A stretch of 64,000 nt of DNA from assembly GCF_009764265.1 (NCBI RefSeq), contig NZ_RWIR01000043.1:1-64000 (forward strand). The letters are read 5' to 3'. The translations under genes were made by a program, and so were the position numbers. Below are positions 16,771 to 24,546 of this stretch, piece by piece (within the stretch, counting starts at the first letter, position 1; each line of letters starts with the position of its first letter). The stretch comes from Pseudomonas sp. PB101 (GTDB lineage Bacteria > Pseudomonadota > Gammaproteobacteria > Pseudomonadales > Pseudomonadaceae). The notes under the pieces are model-generated. The model did no database searches. It had not been told where the DNA came from and saw nothing but the letters and a program-made list of their open reading frames with translations.

Positions 16771-18507
16771 ATGTGCAAAAAATCTTTGCTCGACTTGGCA
16801 CGTCGGTGTGCTTTGTTGAGCGCGCTGTGTGCGTCGTTCCTCACCGTAAGCGTTCCTCAGCTGGCGTCAGCAAGCCCTCTTTCTCAGTTGGACGCTTCTG
16901 CAGTAGCCGTACCAGACCGCTTGGCCGCGGACACGGCCAATGCCATCTTCGCCAAAGGCGGTAATGCCATTGATGCGGCAGTCGCCATTGCGTTTTCGCT
17001 GGCGGTGACCTACCCCGAGGCTGGAAATATCGGTGGTGGCGGGTTTATGACGGTTTACCACGAGGGCAAACCTTACTTCCTGGATTACCGTGAGCGTGCG
17101 CCGCTCAAGGCGACGCGAGACATGTTTGTCGATAGCAAAGGCCAAGTGATTGCGGCTGACAATCTTGACGGAAGTGTCATTGGCCACCGCGCGGTGGGCG
17201 TGCCAGGCACGGTATCTGGCATGTGGGAAGCTCATCAACGTTTTGGCAAACTCAAGTGGGCGGATCTGATCGCGCCAGCGATTCACTATGCGCATGAGGG
17301 TTTTGTCGTCGATGACACGTTAGCCAATCTGGCAGCGACCGAAAATGAAAAGCGATTCTCCGGTAAAACCAATTTCGCCGAGTACTTCGGCAAATTGCAC
17401 GCGGGGTCAACATTCAAGCAGCCTGAGTTGGAGGCGGTGCTGAAGCGAATCGCCGCACAAGGGCCGGATGGCTTTTACACCGGCGAGACCGCCGAACTGA
17501 TCGTCAGTGATATGGACGCTCATGGTGGTTTGATCAGTGAGGCGGATCTCAAGGGCTACAAGGCCGTCTGGCGAGAGCCGATACAGGCGAACTGGAATGG
17601 CTTTCAGATCGTCACGGCGCCGCCTCCCAGCTCCGGTGGTATTGCTCTGGTGCAGCTTTTGAAGATGAAGGAAGCGCGCCAAACGGATTTCCAGGGCGTC
17701 CCGCTTAATTCCGTCAGCTACATGCACCTGGTCGCTGAAATCGAGAAGCGCGTGTTTGCGGATCGCGCTCAATACTTGGGTGATCCTGATTTCTACAAAG
17801 TGCCGGTGGAGCAGTTGCTGGATGAAAAGTACTTGGCCAGCCGTGCAGCGCAGGTCAATGTTTCAGAGCCCTCGGACACCGCTAAAGTAGTCGCTGGTCT
17901 GAACATCGCCTCCCCGGAAAAGCCGCAAACCACTCACTTTTCAATCGTAGACAAATGGGGGAATGCGGTCTCTAACACTTATACTCTCAACGGATTCTTC
18001 GGCTCCGGTGTGGTCGCAAGCAAGACCGGCATTCTGCTCAACGACGAAATGGATGACTTCTCCGCCCTTGCGGGTGTGCCGAATCAGATGGGGGTTGTGG
18101 GCAATGACACCAACGCGATTGAGCCTGGAAAGCGTCCGTTGTCTTCGATGACGCCGACAATTTTCCTGAAGGACGGAAAAGTTGCTCTGGTCATTGGCAC
18201 ACCAGGCGGCTCGCGGATTTTTACCTCGATCTTTCAGGTGGTCAGCAACACCTATGACTTCCAGCTTCCATTGAAGGATGCAGTTGCAACGATGCGCTTC
18301 CATCACCAGTTGCTGCCGGCGAACACCATTTTCTGGGAGCCTTATGCCCCTATCTCCGGGCAGTTGGCAACCGACCTTGAAGCCAGGGGCTATAACCTGG
18401 CTGATCAGGGTTTTAACGGTGATGTCCAGGCGATCAAGGTCGAGGGTCGAGTCCCTGAGCCAGTTGCAGACCCGAGGGGAAGGGGCGTGACTTCGCTGGC
18501 GAAGTAA
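16771..18507 (+). CDS. ggt: Gamma-glutamyltransferase (periplasmic)
   Basis: A 578-residue N-terminal-nucleophile hydrolase. A signal peptide (MCKKSLLDLARRCALLSALC..., cleavage near LASA-SP) exports it. GGNAIDAAVAIAFSLAVTYP and NIGGGGFMTVYH begin the large subunit. Autocleavage should occur before Thr387 in PQTTHFSIVDKWGNAVSNTY, giving the small subunit. The substrate-binding KRPLSSMTPTI and GTPGGSRI loops follow. It hydrolyses or transfers the gamma-glutamyl group of glutathione and similar amides in the periplasm, releasing glutamate. With the glutamate-type symporter upstream, this could form a gamma-glutamyl scavenging pair. Confidence 0.93.
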   Translation: MCKKSLLDLARRCALLSALCASFLTVSVPQLASASPLSQLDASAVAVPDRLAADTANAIFAKGGNAIDAAVAIAFSLAVTYPEAGNIGGGGFMTVYHEGKPYFLDYRERAPLKATRDMFVDSKGQVIAADNLDGSVIGHRAVGVPGTVSGMWEAHQRFGKLKWADLIAPAIHYAHEGFVVDDTLANLAATENEKRFSGKTNFAEYFGKLHAGSTFKQPELEAVLKRIAAQGPDGFYTGETAELIVSDMDAHGGLISEADLKGYKAVWREPIQANWNGFQIVTAPPPSSGGIALVQLLKMKEARQTDFQGVPLNSVSYMHLVAEIEKRVFADRAQYLGDPDFYKVPVEQLLDEKYLASRAAQVNVSEPSDTAKVVAGLNIASPEKPQTTHFSIVDKWGNAVSNTYTLNGFFGSGVVASKTGILLNDEMDDFSALAGVPNQMGVVGNDTNAIEPGKRPLSSMTPTIFLKDGKVALVIGTPGGSRIFTSIFQVVSNTYDFQLPLKDAVATMRFHHQLLPANTIFWEPYAPISGQLATDLEARGYNLADQGFNGDVQAIKVEGRVPEPVADPRGRGVTSLAK

Positions 18508-18552
18508 TCGTTTGAAGCATGCGGCAGCCCGCTGTCGCATCGCCCGGCTCCT

Positions 18553-18577
18553 AGCCTGCACCCTTGCTGTGCAGGCT
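18553..18577 (+). terminator. Probable terminator after ggt
   Basis: AGCCTGCA-N9-TGCAGGCT followed by a weak T-containing tail (TCCTCATTT), 46 bases after the ggt stop. The rest of the 18508-18908 gap holds the operator at 18778 and nothing else that I recognise. Confidence 0.6.
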
Positions 18578-18777
18578 TCCTCATTTCACCGCTCTAACGC
18601 TTGGGTGTTTTTTCTCACCTGGCTCCCTCATTTATGTGATCCGCCATACCCCCCGTCGCTCAAGTCGTCCGCCCCCTGATACTTCCTTCTTTCTGTCACG
18701 CGCGATGAGGCGCGTTAGCCTGCAGCCGTGCTCGAAATTCGACTTTGTAGCAGCACACTGGACTCATCGCATACAAT

Positions 18778-18806
18778 CAGACAATCTGTTCGGCGAAATG
18801 TATGAT
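18778..18806 (+). promoter_or_regulatory. GntR-type operator over the -35 of its own promoter
   Basis: CAGACAATCTG (18778-18788) is a CAGA-N3-TCTG dyad. It overlaps a -35-like CAGACA, and TATGAT (18801-18806) lies 17 bases further as -10, about 100 bases before the GntR-family gene. The same dyad occurs at 19647, 22669 and 22703. Autoregulation by the GntR protein is inferred. Confidence 0.6.
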
Positions 18807-18908
18807 TCTGGGCTGCACACCAGCGTCTCCGATAGTTGCGTCAAGCCGAGTTTGAATTGTCATTTTTGTGAATAGCCTAATCAAGACGATATGAGGGAGA
18901 GTGCGTAG

Positions 18909-19646
18909 ATGAGTGAATCAAGCCTCCAAGTCCCCAAGCGCGGCGCGACGCTGCGCTTGTTAGTAGAAGACAAGATTCGAGAAGCCATCTCCTCCGGTGT
19001 GCTTCGGCCTGGCCAGCGACTGGTCGAGCGTGAGCTTTGCGAGATGACTGGAGTCGGCCGTACATCCATTCGAGAAGCGTTACGACAGCTTGAGGCGGAA
19101 GGTCTGATTACCTGCAACCCCCACAAAGGGCCTTCTGTGAATAAAATCTCCTTGGAGGAAACGCGCCAGCTGTATGCGGTACGCGGACTTCTGGAAAGCT
19201 TCTCCGGGCAGGAATTCGCCTTGGTGGGTACGGATGCGCAGATCCGTCGCCTTGAGGAAGCTGCTGCGGTTTTCGAGTTTCGAGCTCAGCAATATTGGCA
19301 ATACCCTGACCGGGACCTCGATAGTTTGAGGGCTGCGCGTGATGCGTTGCTTGAAGCCAAGACCCAGTTTTACGTCTGCTTGATGGAAGGCAGCAATAAT
19401 ATTTTCATCGTCCAGATGCTGACCACGTTACACAACCGGATCACATTGTTGCGCGCCACCTCCATGACCCAGCCCGGTCGCCTCCAGCACTCAGTCAAGG
19501 AAATCAAAGAGATCGTGACAGCGATCAAGTCGAGGGATGGTGCCAAGGCGGCAGAAGCGTGCCGAGCACACATCGAGTTGTCGGCCAGGGTTGCCATCAA
19601 TTATTTGGAAAGCGTCGAGCAGGAAGATACCGCTATGTCTGATTGA
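18909..19646 (+). CDS. GntR-family (FadR/FCD subfamily) transcriptional regulator
   Basis: A 245-residue regulator. The winged HTH covers about residues 15-80 (LVEDKIREAISSGVLRPGQR, GVGRTSIREALRQLEAEGLI). The all-helical FCD ligand domain (about 90-230) has the metal/ligand-type residues in LRAARDALLEAK and a C-terminal CRAHIELSARVAINYL. FCD regulators usually bind carboxylic acids and are released by them. Four copies of one dyad lie around this gene and the genes that follow, always over -35 boxes, so it is the likely repressor of the alpha/beta hydrolase, SDR, GST and flavin reductase genes. Confidence 0.9.
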   Translation: MSESSLQVPKRGATLRLLVEDKIREAISSGVLRPGQRLVERELCEMTGVGRTSIREALRQLEAEGLITCNPHKGPSVNKISLEETRQLYAVRGLLESFSGQEFALVGTDAQIRRLEEAAAVFEFRAQQYWQYPDRDLDSLRAARDALLEAKTQFYVCLMEGSNNIFIVQMLTTLHNRITLLRATSMTQPGRLQHSVKEIKEIVTAIKSRDGAKAAEACRAHIELSARVAINYLESVEQEDTAMSD

Positions 19647-19672
19647 CAGATTGTCTGCAAATCTGGATATTC
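19644..19672 (+). promoter_or_regulatory. GntR-type operator and promoter before the hydrolase gene
   Basis: TTGACA (19644-19649) and GATATT 17 bases downstream form a candidate promoter. CAGATTGTCTG (19647-19657) overlaps its -35. It begins exactly at the GntR stop codon and points at the alpha/beta hydrolase at 19855. Confidence 0.6.
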
Positions 19673-19854
19673 ATCACGACGTGGTTGCGCCGTTTTTCTG
19701 CTGCCCGGTTGCCCGTAAACCGGTGCTTTGTGTGCTGCTTTCGGGGCAGGTAACGGAAGAGCGCGTGACCAGTTGAAATCGGTACGGCCCCGCTTGGGCT
19801 GTAAGACACTGACGTGATGACTCGTCACTGCAAGAGTGACGCAGGAGAAAAATA

Positions 19855-21096
19855 ATGACTGCATTCATCAGTTTGAAAGAGAGGCTGGTTAACGCCTACC
19901 CCGACCTCGAACTGCGCCGGCTCGCCCCGGGCCTCTCAATAACCGTTGAGTTCAGCGTCGGATCGCAAAGCACTGGGCTCAGTGTTGCCGATGGTTATCT
20001 GTTCAAAGGCTTTTCCGGCCAGCCAGCCATCCGCATCGAGGCCGCCGAAGAGCAATGGGGGCATGTGCTGTGCGTACCGCCTGTCGCGACCTACCATAGT
20101 TTCACCGCTTTACAGATTGCCAATCCTGCTTTCGAAGTGAGCGGCGATTCGCAACTGATCGCCCAGGCGCGGCCGTTTCTTGAGCGCTTGTTCGAACTGA
20201 TTACCCTGACTCCTGCGGCTCCAGCAATGTCCGTGCAGCGATCAATTTCGCAAATTCAAGGGCAGTATGCCGCTGTCAGCGTACTGGGGCAGAAATATGA
20301 GATTTATTACGAGGTAGCCGGGGAGGGCGTGCCCATCTTGTTCCTCCACACTGCCGGTGCAGACGGCCGCCAGTATTTTGGACAAATGGCCGATATCGAA
20401 ATGGCTCGGCAATTTCGCATGTATGCGATCGACCTTCCATTTCACGGTAAATCGATGCCACCCCGCGACTGGGACGGTGCCCCTTATTTGCTGACAAGCG
20501 AATGCTACCAGCAATGGTGTACGGCGTTTATTGAGCAGGTGATAGGCACCCCCGCCATCGTCGTCGGTGGTTCGATGGGCGCCGCAATGTCCTTGGTGCT
20601 GGCAGCGGAGCACCCTGAACACCTGATCGGTGTTGTAGCGCTGGAGCCTCCTTTTCAGTCCCGTGGCCGCCGAAATCCCTATCAGAACCATGTGCAAGTA
20701 CATGGGGGGCTACACAACGGCGCTTATGTTCGAGGCCTGATGAGTCCGACCAGTCCCATTGAGGATCGCCGTCGCGCCAGTTGGATTTATTCGCAGGGAG
20801 GACCTGGTGTCTACCCAGGCGATCTGGCGTTTTACAGTGATGAGTTCGATGGTGCCGAGACCGCGCCGCGGATCGATGCTGCGCGCACACCAGTCGCCCT
20901 GCTCTCAGGTAATTACGACTATTCCGCAACCCCCGCGGATGGCGCCAAACTAGCCCATTTGATTCCTGGGGCCTTGCACCTGGTCATGGAGGGGTTGGGG
21001 CACTTCCCCATGACGGAGCACCCGGATAACTTCCGGCCTTACCTGATGCAGGGGCTCGAACATGTAGTGAGTGAGGCCGAGCTGAAGGGGGCCTGA
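19855..21096 (+). CDS. Alpha/beta hydrolase with an N-terminal extra domain
   Basis: A 413-residue protein. The C-terminal part (about residues 140-400) is an alpha/beta-hydrolase: oxyanion region FLHTAGADGRQY, nucleophile elbow VVGGSMGAA (Ser about residue 240), acid in LLSGNYDYS and His in GLGHFPMTEHP. The first 135 residues are not part of the usual fold; they have a beta-rich pattern and might be a substrate-recruiting or lipid-carrier-like domain, but I do not recognise them. It could cleave a ring-opened amide or ester in the pathway encoded around it, comparable in position to RutD. A GntR operator lies over its promoter and a terminator follows. Confidence 0.82.
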   Translation: MTAFISLKERLVNAYPDLELRRLAPGLSITVEFSVGSQSTGLSVADGYLFKGFSGQPAIRIEAAEEQWGHVLCVPPVATYHSFTALQIANPAFEVSGDSQLIAQARPFLERLFELITLTPAAPAMSVQRSISQIQGQYAAVSVLGQKYEIYYEVAGEGVPILFLHTAGADGRQYFGQMADIEMARQFRMYAIDLPFHGKSMPPRDWDGAPYLLTSECYQQWCTAFIEQVIGTPAIVVGGSMGAAMSLVLAAEHPEHLIGVVALEPPFQSRGRRNPYQNHVQVHGGLHNGAYVRGLMSPTSPIEDRRRASWIYSQGGPGVYPGDLAFYSDEFDGAETAPRIDAARTPVALLSGNYDYSATPADGAKLAHLIPGALHLVMEGLGHFPMTEHPDNFRPYLMQGLEHVVSEAELKGA

Positions 21097-21111
21097 GTAA
21101 ATACAGGAAAG

Positions 21112-21142
21112 CTGACCTCAAGCCCTCGGGTGGGTCAGTTTT
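21112..21142 (+). terminator. Intrinsic terminator after the hydrolase gene
   Basis: CTGACC ... GGTCAG stem with a GC-rich middle, followed by TTTTC, 15 bases after the hydrolase stop. Confidence 0.65.
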
Positions 21143-21168
21143 CTGTTGTGGCAGATAACTTCGTAGAC

Positions 21169-21195
21169 GAAAAAAAGCCCGGTTACTCACCGGGC
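21169..21195 (-). terminator. Intrinsic terminator of the SDR/GST operon
   Basis: On the minus strand GCCCGGT-gagta-ACCGGGC is followed by a run of seven to eight T. It starts 20 bases after the SDR stop codon. Confidence 0.88.
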
Positions 21196-21215
21196 CAAAG
21201 GTCACAGGTACAGGG

Positions 21216-21977
21216 TCAGTCGACCAAGTGGTTGCCAATTGAAGAACCGCCGTCCACGGTCAGGATGCTGCCGGTGGCAAAGCGAGAGCGGTCAGAAGCG
21301 AGGAACAGGAAGGCTTCTGCAATTTCCTCGGGCTTGCCCATTCGATTCATCACCGCCCGTGCCTCCAAGGCTGCACGCAACGCTTGCGGTGTTTCAGATT
21401 GAGCGAAGATCCGGTCGAAATAAGGGCTGTCGATGGTGCCGGGCGCTACGGCGTTCACGCGTATGCCATCCGCCGCATGATCCAGTGCCATCGCTCGCGT
21501 CAGCGCTGAAACGCCGCCTTTGGAGGCAACATAGGCCGTGCGGTTAGCAATGGCACTGGTGGCCGTATACGATGTGGTATTGATGATCGAGCCGGATTTC
21601 TGCCGGGCCATGATAGGTATGACATGCTTGGCGCACAGGAACATGCCTTTGAGGTTGACTGACATCAGTCGGTCCCAATCCTGCTCTTCAATGGTGACAA
21701 CGTTCCCGGTCAGACCGAAGCCGGCGTTGTTGACCAGCACATCGATACGGCCGAAGCGGGCAACCGTCGTTTCGACTAACGCCTGCACCTCTGCATTGAT
21801 TGCCACATTGCAGCCAATAGCGGTGGCACCAATCTCATCCGCGGTCGACTGTGCGGCCTCGACGTTCACATCGGCCACGATGACCGAGGCGCCATTCTTC
21901 GCAAATATCGTCGCGATGGCTTTGCCAATGCCGCTGGCTGCGCCAGTCACGATGCATACCTTGTTTTCTAATTCCAT
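21216..21977 (-). CDS. SDR-family oxidoreductase
   Basis: A 253-residue classical short-chain dehydrogenase: cofactor motif VTGAASGIGKAIA, DVN after the second strand (Asp suggests NAD preference), NNAGFG, catalytic Ser in INTTSYTATSA region and YVASKGG (Tyr-x3-Lys), ending with the FATGSILTVDGG signature. ATG at 21977 is chosen because GGGG lies nine bases upstream; an ATG three codons earlier (21986) would touch that site. It follows the GST gene by 16 bases in the same operon and probably oxidises an alcohol intermediate of the pathway. Confidence 0.9.
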   Translation of the reverse strand: MELENKVCIVTGAASGIGKAIATIFAKNGASVIVADVNVEAAQSTADEIGATAIGCNVAINAEVQALVETTVARFGRIDVLVNNAGFGLTGNVVTIEEQDWDRLMSVNLKGMFLCAKHVIPIMARQKSGSIINTTSYTATSAIANRTAYVASKGGVSALTRAMALDHAADGIRVNAVAPGTIDSPYFDRIFAQSETPQALRAALEARAVMNRMGKPEEIAEAFLFLASDRSRFATGSILTVDGGSSIGNHLVD

Positions 21978-21993
21978 TGTCGTCATCCCCTGA

Positions 21994-22620
21994 TCAAGTC
22001 ACCGGTCCGGCCCATTTCTGGCGGAAGGAATCGTGCGTCAGCATTCGCGCATACCATGCCTTCACGTTGGGCAGGTCAGCCCGCGCAAAGTCCATGTTCA
22101 GCCAGCGGTGCCCATGCACGGCCCAGGCAATATCAGCGATGGTCATCTCGCTGCCACAGATGTAATCGTGCGCGCCGAGTCGGGCTTCTATCCAGTTCCA
22201 CACTCTGCCAGCTTCCCGAATGGCTGTTTCCAGCGCTTGTGTGTCGCGCTTCTCCAATGGTGTGCGAATCAACTGAAAAAACACCACCGTTTGTGGACGG
22301 GTCAACTGAGTTTGCTGGCAGTCCAACCATTGGTCGACCACACCGCGTCTTTTCGGGTCCACGGGGTAGAGCGAGCTGTCGGGGGCATAGGCGTTGCACA
22401 AATAACGCAGCACAGCATTGCTTTCCCAAAGCGTGAAATCACCATCGACCAGTGTAGGAACGAGGCTGGTCGGGTTTTTGCTCCGATAGTCGTCTTCTTC
22501 AAGCCCGCCGAAGACGTTCCCGATATCGACCCGCTCGTAGTCAAGGCCCAGCTCGTCCATAAGCCAGACGACTTTCATGACATTGCTGGATTTCATGTGG
22601 CCAAACAGCGTGCGTGGCAT
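21994..22620 (-). CDS. Glutathione S-transferase
   Basis: A 208-residue GST. The thioredoxin-like N-domain begins MPRTLFGHMKSSNVMKVVWL (Ser in the first-helix position is the likely catalytic residue). It contains the cis-Pro/glutathione segment LVPTLVDGDFTLWESNAVLRY-like motif. An all-helical C-domain follows, with the ICGSEMTIADIAWA N-cap/hydrophobic-staple motif. The start at 22620 has AAAGGACA before it; the in-frame extension to 22683 runs through the operator and promoter and is not coding. A GST inside a catabolic operon may isomerise or dehalogenate an intermediate; its place here is unusual. Confidence 0.9.
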   Translation of the reverse strand: MPRTLFGHMKSSNVMKVVWLMDELGLDYERVDIGNVFGGLEEDDYRSKNPTSLVPTLVDGDFTLWESNAVLRYLCNAYAPDSSLYPVDPKRRGVVDQWLDCQQTQLTRPQTVVFFQLIRTPLEKRDTQALETAIREAGRVWNWIEARLGAHDYICGSEMTIADIAWAVHGHRWLNMDFARADLPNVKAWYARMLTHDSFRQKWAGPVT

Positions 22621-22652
22621 GTCTGTGTCCTTTGTGGAATGAAATTCGAGAT

Positions 22653-22721
22653 TCTTTATAAGTATCGTCAGACAATCTGTCAATCAGCCAAAATAGTTTT
22701 GACAGATTGTCTGACGATCTG
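22653..22721. promoter_or_regulatory. Divergent promoters with paired GntR-type operators
   Basis: Two inverted copies of the dyad occur: CAGACAATCTG at 22669-22679 and CAGATTGTCTG at 22703-22713. On the minus strand TTGACA-N17-TATAAA is a near-perfect sigma-70 promoter for the GST/SDR genes. On the plus strand TTGACA (22699-22704) with TACGTT 17 bases later serves the flavin reductase. Each operator overlaps a -35, which implies repression. Confidence 0.75.
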
Positions 22722-22768
22722 TACGTTTGGATTCACATGACCCATGCGACTCCTTGGACGAGGCAGAC

Positions 22769-23272
22769 ATGAAAAAACAAGAACAAGAAACAGAGCTGGT
22801 TAACGACTTCAAACAAGCGATGCGTCGATTGACCTCGACGATTTCGCTGATTACCACCCGCCACCTCGGGCAGCCTTTCGGAATGGCTGCCACAGCTGTG
22901 CAGTCAGTGACTACTGATCCCGCAACAATTCTGGTCTGTGTTAACCGCTCGGCGTCCATCAGTGCTGCGCTGGAGGAGAGCGGGAGGTTCGCGGTCAATA
23001 TGCTCCATCACTCCCATGTCGATCTCGTTCCGGTTTTCAGCGGCCAGTTGAAGGGCGAGGAGCGTTTCGAGCACGGTCAATGGATTGAAGAACACGGTGT
23101 ACCTGTGCTGGTGGATGCCCAAGCCTCACTGGTGTGCGAGGTCAGTTCGGTCACAACCATCGGCTCGCACGACGTGATCTTTGGCAGAGTGCTGTGGGTC
23201 GATACACGCCCGGATATCTCCCCGTTGCTTTACGAAAACGGTGGCTTCGCAAGATCCGCGGCCATCAAATGA
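22769..23272 (+). CDS. Flavin reductase (HpaC/RutF-type)
   Basis: A 167-residue small flavin reductase: DFKQAMRRLTSTISLITTRH begins the split-barrel, with GMAATAVQSVTTDPATILVC (flavin-binding) and RFAVNMLHHSH and a final GSHDVIFGRV (the G-D/S-H motif near the flavin). It supplies reduced FMN to a two-component monooxygenase; the RutA-like enzyme at 24547 is the obvious partner. ATG at 22769 follows GAGG; an in-frame start at 22727 would lie within the promoter. Its promoter carries a GntR operator. Confidence 0.9.
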   Translation: MKKQEQETELVNDFKQAMRRLTSTISLITTRHLGQPFGMAATAVQSVTTDPATILVCVNRSASISAALEESGRFAVNMLHHSHVDLVPVFSGQLKGEERFEHGQWIEEHGVPVLVDAQASLVCEVSSVTTIGSHDVIFGRVLWVDTRPDISPLLYENGGFARSAAIK

Positions 23273-23339
23273 TGCTGTTGTCTGGCGCTTTGGTTTCATC
23301 TCTTGAGCGGCATGCCGTCAGCGTTCAGTAGAGGTTGTT

Positions 23340-23987
23340 ATGGTCTTTGCAACGATTGAAAACGCGTTAAAAGTGATTGCCTCTGGCGGGATGGTCATCG
23401 TGGTGGATGATGAGGGGCGTGAGAATGAAGGTGATGTCGTCATGGCCGCAGCGTTCGCGACGACAGAAGCGCTGACATTCATGGTGAGTCGGTGTCGAGG
23501 CATTGTGTGTGCGCCTATGCCAGAACCTGTCGCACGCCGTCTCGAATTACCTTTGATGGTGGAACGAAATACCGACTCCATGAAAACGGCATTTACCGTG
23601 TCGGTTGATCTCATCGCAGGGATTACCACCGGCGTTTCGGCTGCCGAGCGCGCGTTGACACTCCGAGCACTCGCCTCACCTGAAACCAAGGCTGAGTCGC
23701 TTGCCCGGCCTGGGCATATTTTTCCGCTCATTGCTCGCCAAGGTGGCGTTGAGAAACGTGCCGGTCACACCGAGGCTGCTGTGGATCTGGCTGAACTGGC
23801 AGGACTATCGCCGGTGGGCATCATCTGCGAGATCCTGAAGGACGACGGCAGCATGGCGCGTCGTGCGGACCTGGAGATTTTCGCGCGTGATAACGGACTC
23901 CTCATTATTTCGATTGCCGACTTAATTGCATGGAAAGCAAGGAAATCTCTTCAGTTTCAATATGTAAGACCTAGTCTGGTTGCATAA
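23340..23987 (+). CDS. ribB: 3,4-dihydroxy-2-butanone-4-phosphate synthase (stand-alone RibB)
   Basis: A 215-residue single-domain DHBP synthase, converting ribulose 5-phosphate to the four-carbon riboflavin precursor plus formate. Catalytic motifs are intact: VVDDEGRENEGDVVMAA (about residues 21-37), the acidic loop, RPGHIFPL and GHTEAAVDL (about 141-149). Pseudomonads normally carry ribB-type genes in the riboflavin cluster, so this copy next to a flavin reductase and a flavin monooxygenase is probably a dedicated extra copy raising flavin supply. The last 15 residues are divergent. Confidence 0.92.
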   Translation: MVFATIENALKVIASGGMVIVVDDEGRENEGDVVMAAAFATTEALTFMVSRCRGIVCAPMPEPVARRLELPLMVERNTDSMKTAFTVSVDLIAGITTGVSAAERALTLRALASPETKAESLARPGHIFPLIARQGGVEKRAGHTEAAVDLAELAGLSPVGIICEILKDDGSMARRADLEIFARDNGLLIISIADLIAWKARKSLQFQYVRPSLVA

Positions 23988-24083
23988 ACCTACATGATTT
24001 TTTAAACCGTAAACCTCTAGCACGATGGCTGCTTACGTGGCCGTATGGTTACGAAGGTTATAACTCACCTCGAGGAAGATAGA

Positions 24084-24500
24084 ATGAACAGTCAAGCCAA
24101 GATCACTTCACCCGACGGAAACCAACTTTCCGAGCGATTCCACGAAGGCCTTAAAACCCGTCGTGAAGTTTTGGGTGAGGCCTATGTCGATAGCTCTATC
24201 GCAAAGGCGACCGATTTTAACTGGCCGGTTCAGGAACTGGTAACCGAATATTGCTGGGATGCTATCTGGAATCGTCCGGGCCTGGATCGCCGCACGCGTT
24301 CATTCTTGAACCTGGGGATGATTTCCGCACTGAATCGTCCGCATGAATTGAAGTTGCATGTGCGCGGCGCTATTAATAACGGTTTGAGCAAAGAAGAAAT
24401 CCGCGAGGTACTCCTTCAAGTGGCTATTTACTGCGGCGTGCCAGCGTCCATTGATGGCTTCCGATTGGCACAGGAAGTTTTCGACGATATGGGCGTTTAA
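24084..24500 (+). CDS. Carboxymuconolactone decarboxylase-family protein (PcaC/AhpD-like)
   Basis: A 138-residue single-domain CMD protein. It starts with a FHEGLKTRREVLGEAYVDSS segment like PcaC (gamma-carboxymuconolactone decarboxylase). It then has the conserved YCWDAIWNRPGLDRRTRSFL and PHELKLHVRGAINNG-LSKEEI and the end VAIYCGVPASIDGFRLA. The CxxC of peroxidase-type AhpD members is lacking, so decarboxylase-like chemistry is more likely. ATG at 24084 follows GAGGAAG. It lies 46 bases before the RutA-like gene, probably in the same operon. Confidence 0.87.
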   Translation: MNSQAKITSPDGNQLSERFHEGLKTRREVLGEAYVDSSIAKATDFNWPVQELVTEYCWDAIWNRPGLDRRTRSFLNLGMISALNRPHELKLHVRGAINNGLSKEEIREVLLQVAIYCGVPASIDGFRLAQEVFDDMGV

Positions 24501-24546
24501 TCCAACGGCACTTCAACGTTTAAAAAAATAAAAAGAGGATTGCAAA

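Noticed and set aside
22621..22683. N-terminal extension of the GST
   Set aside because: It would run through the operator and -10, while a good ribosome site precedes ATG 22620.
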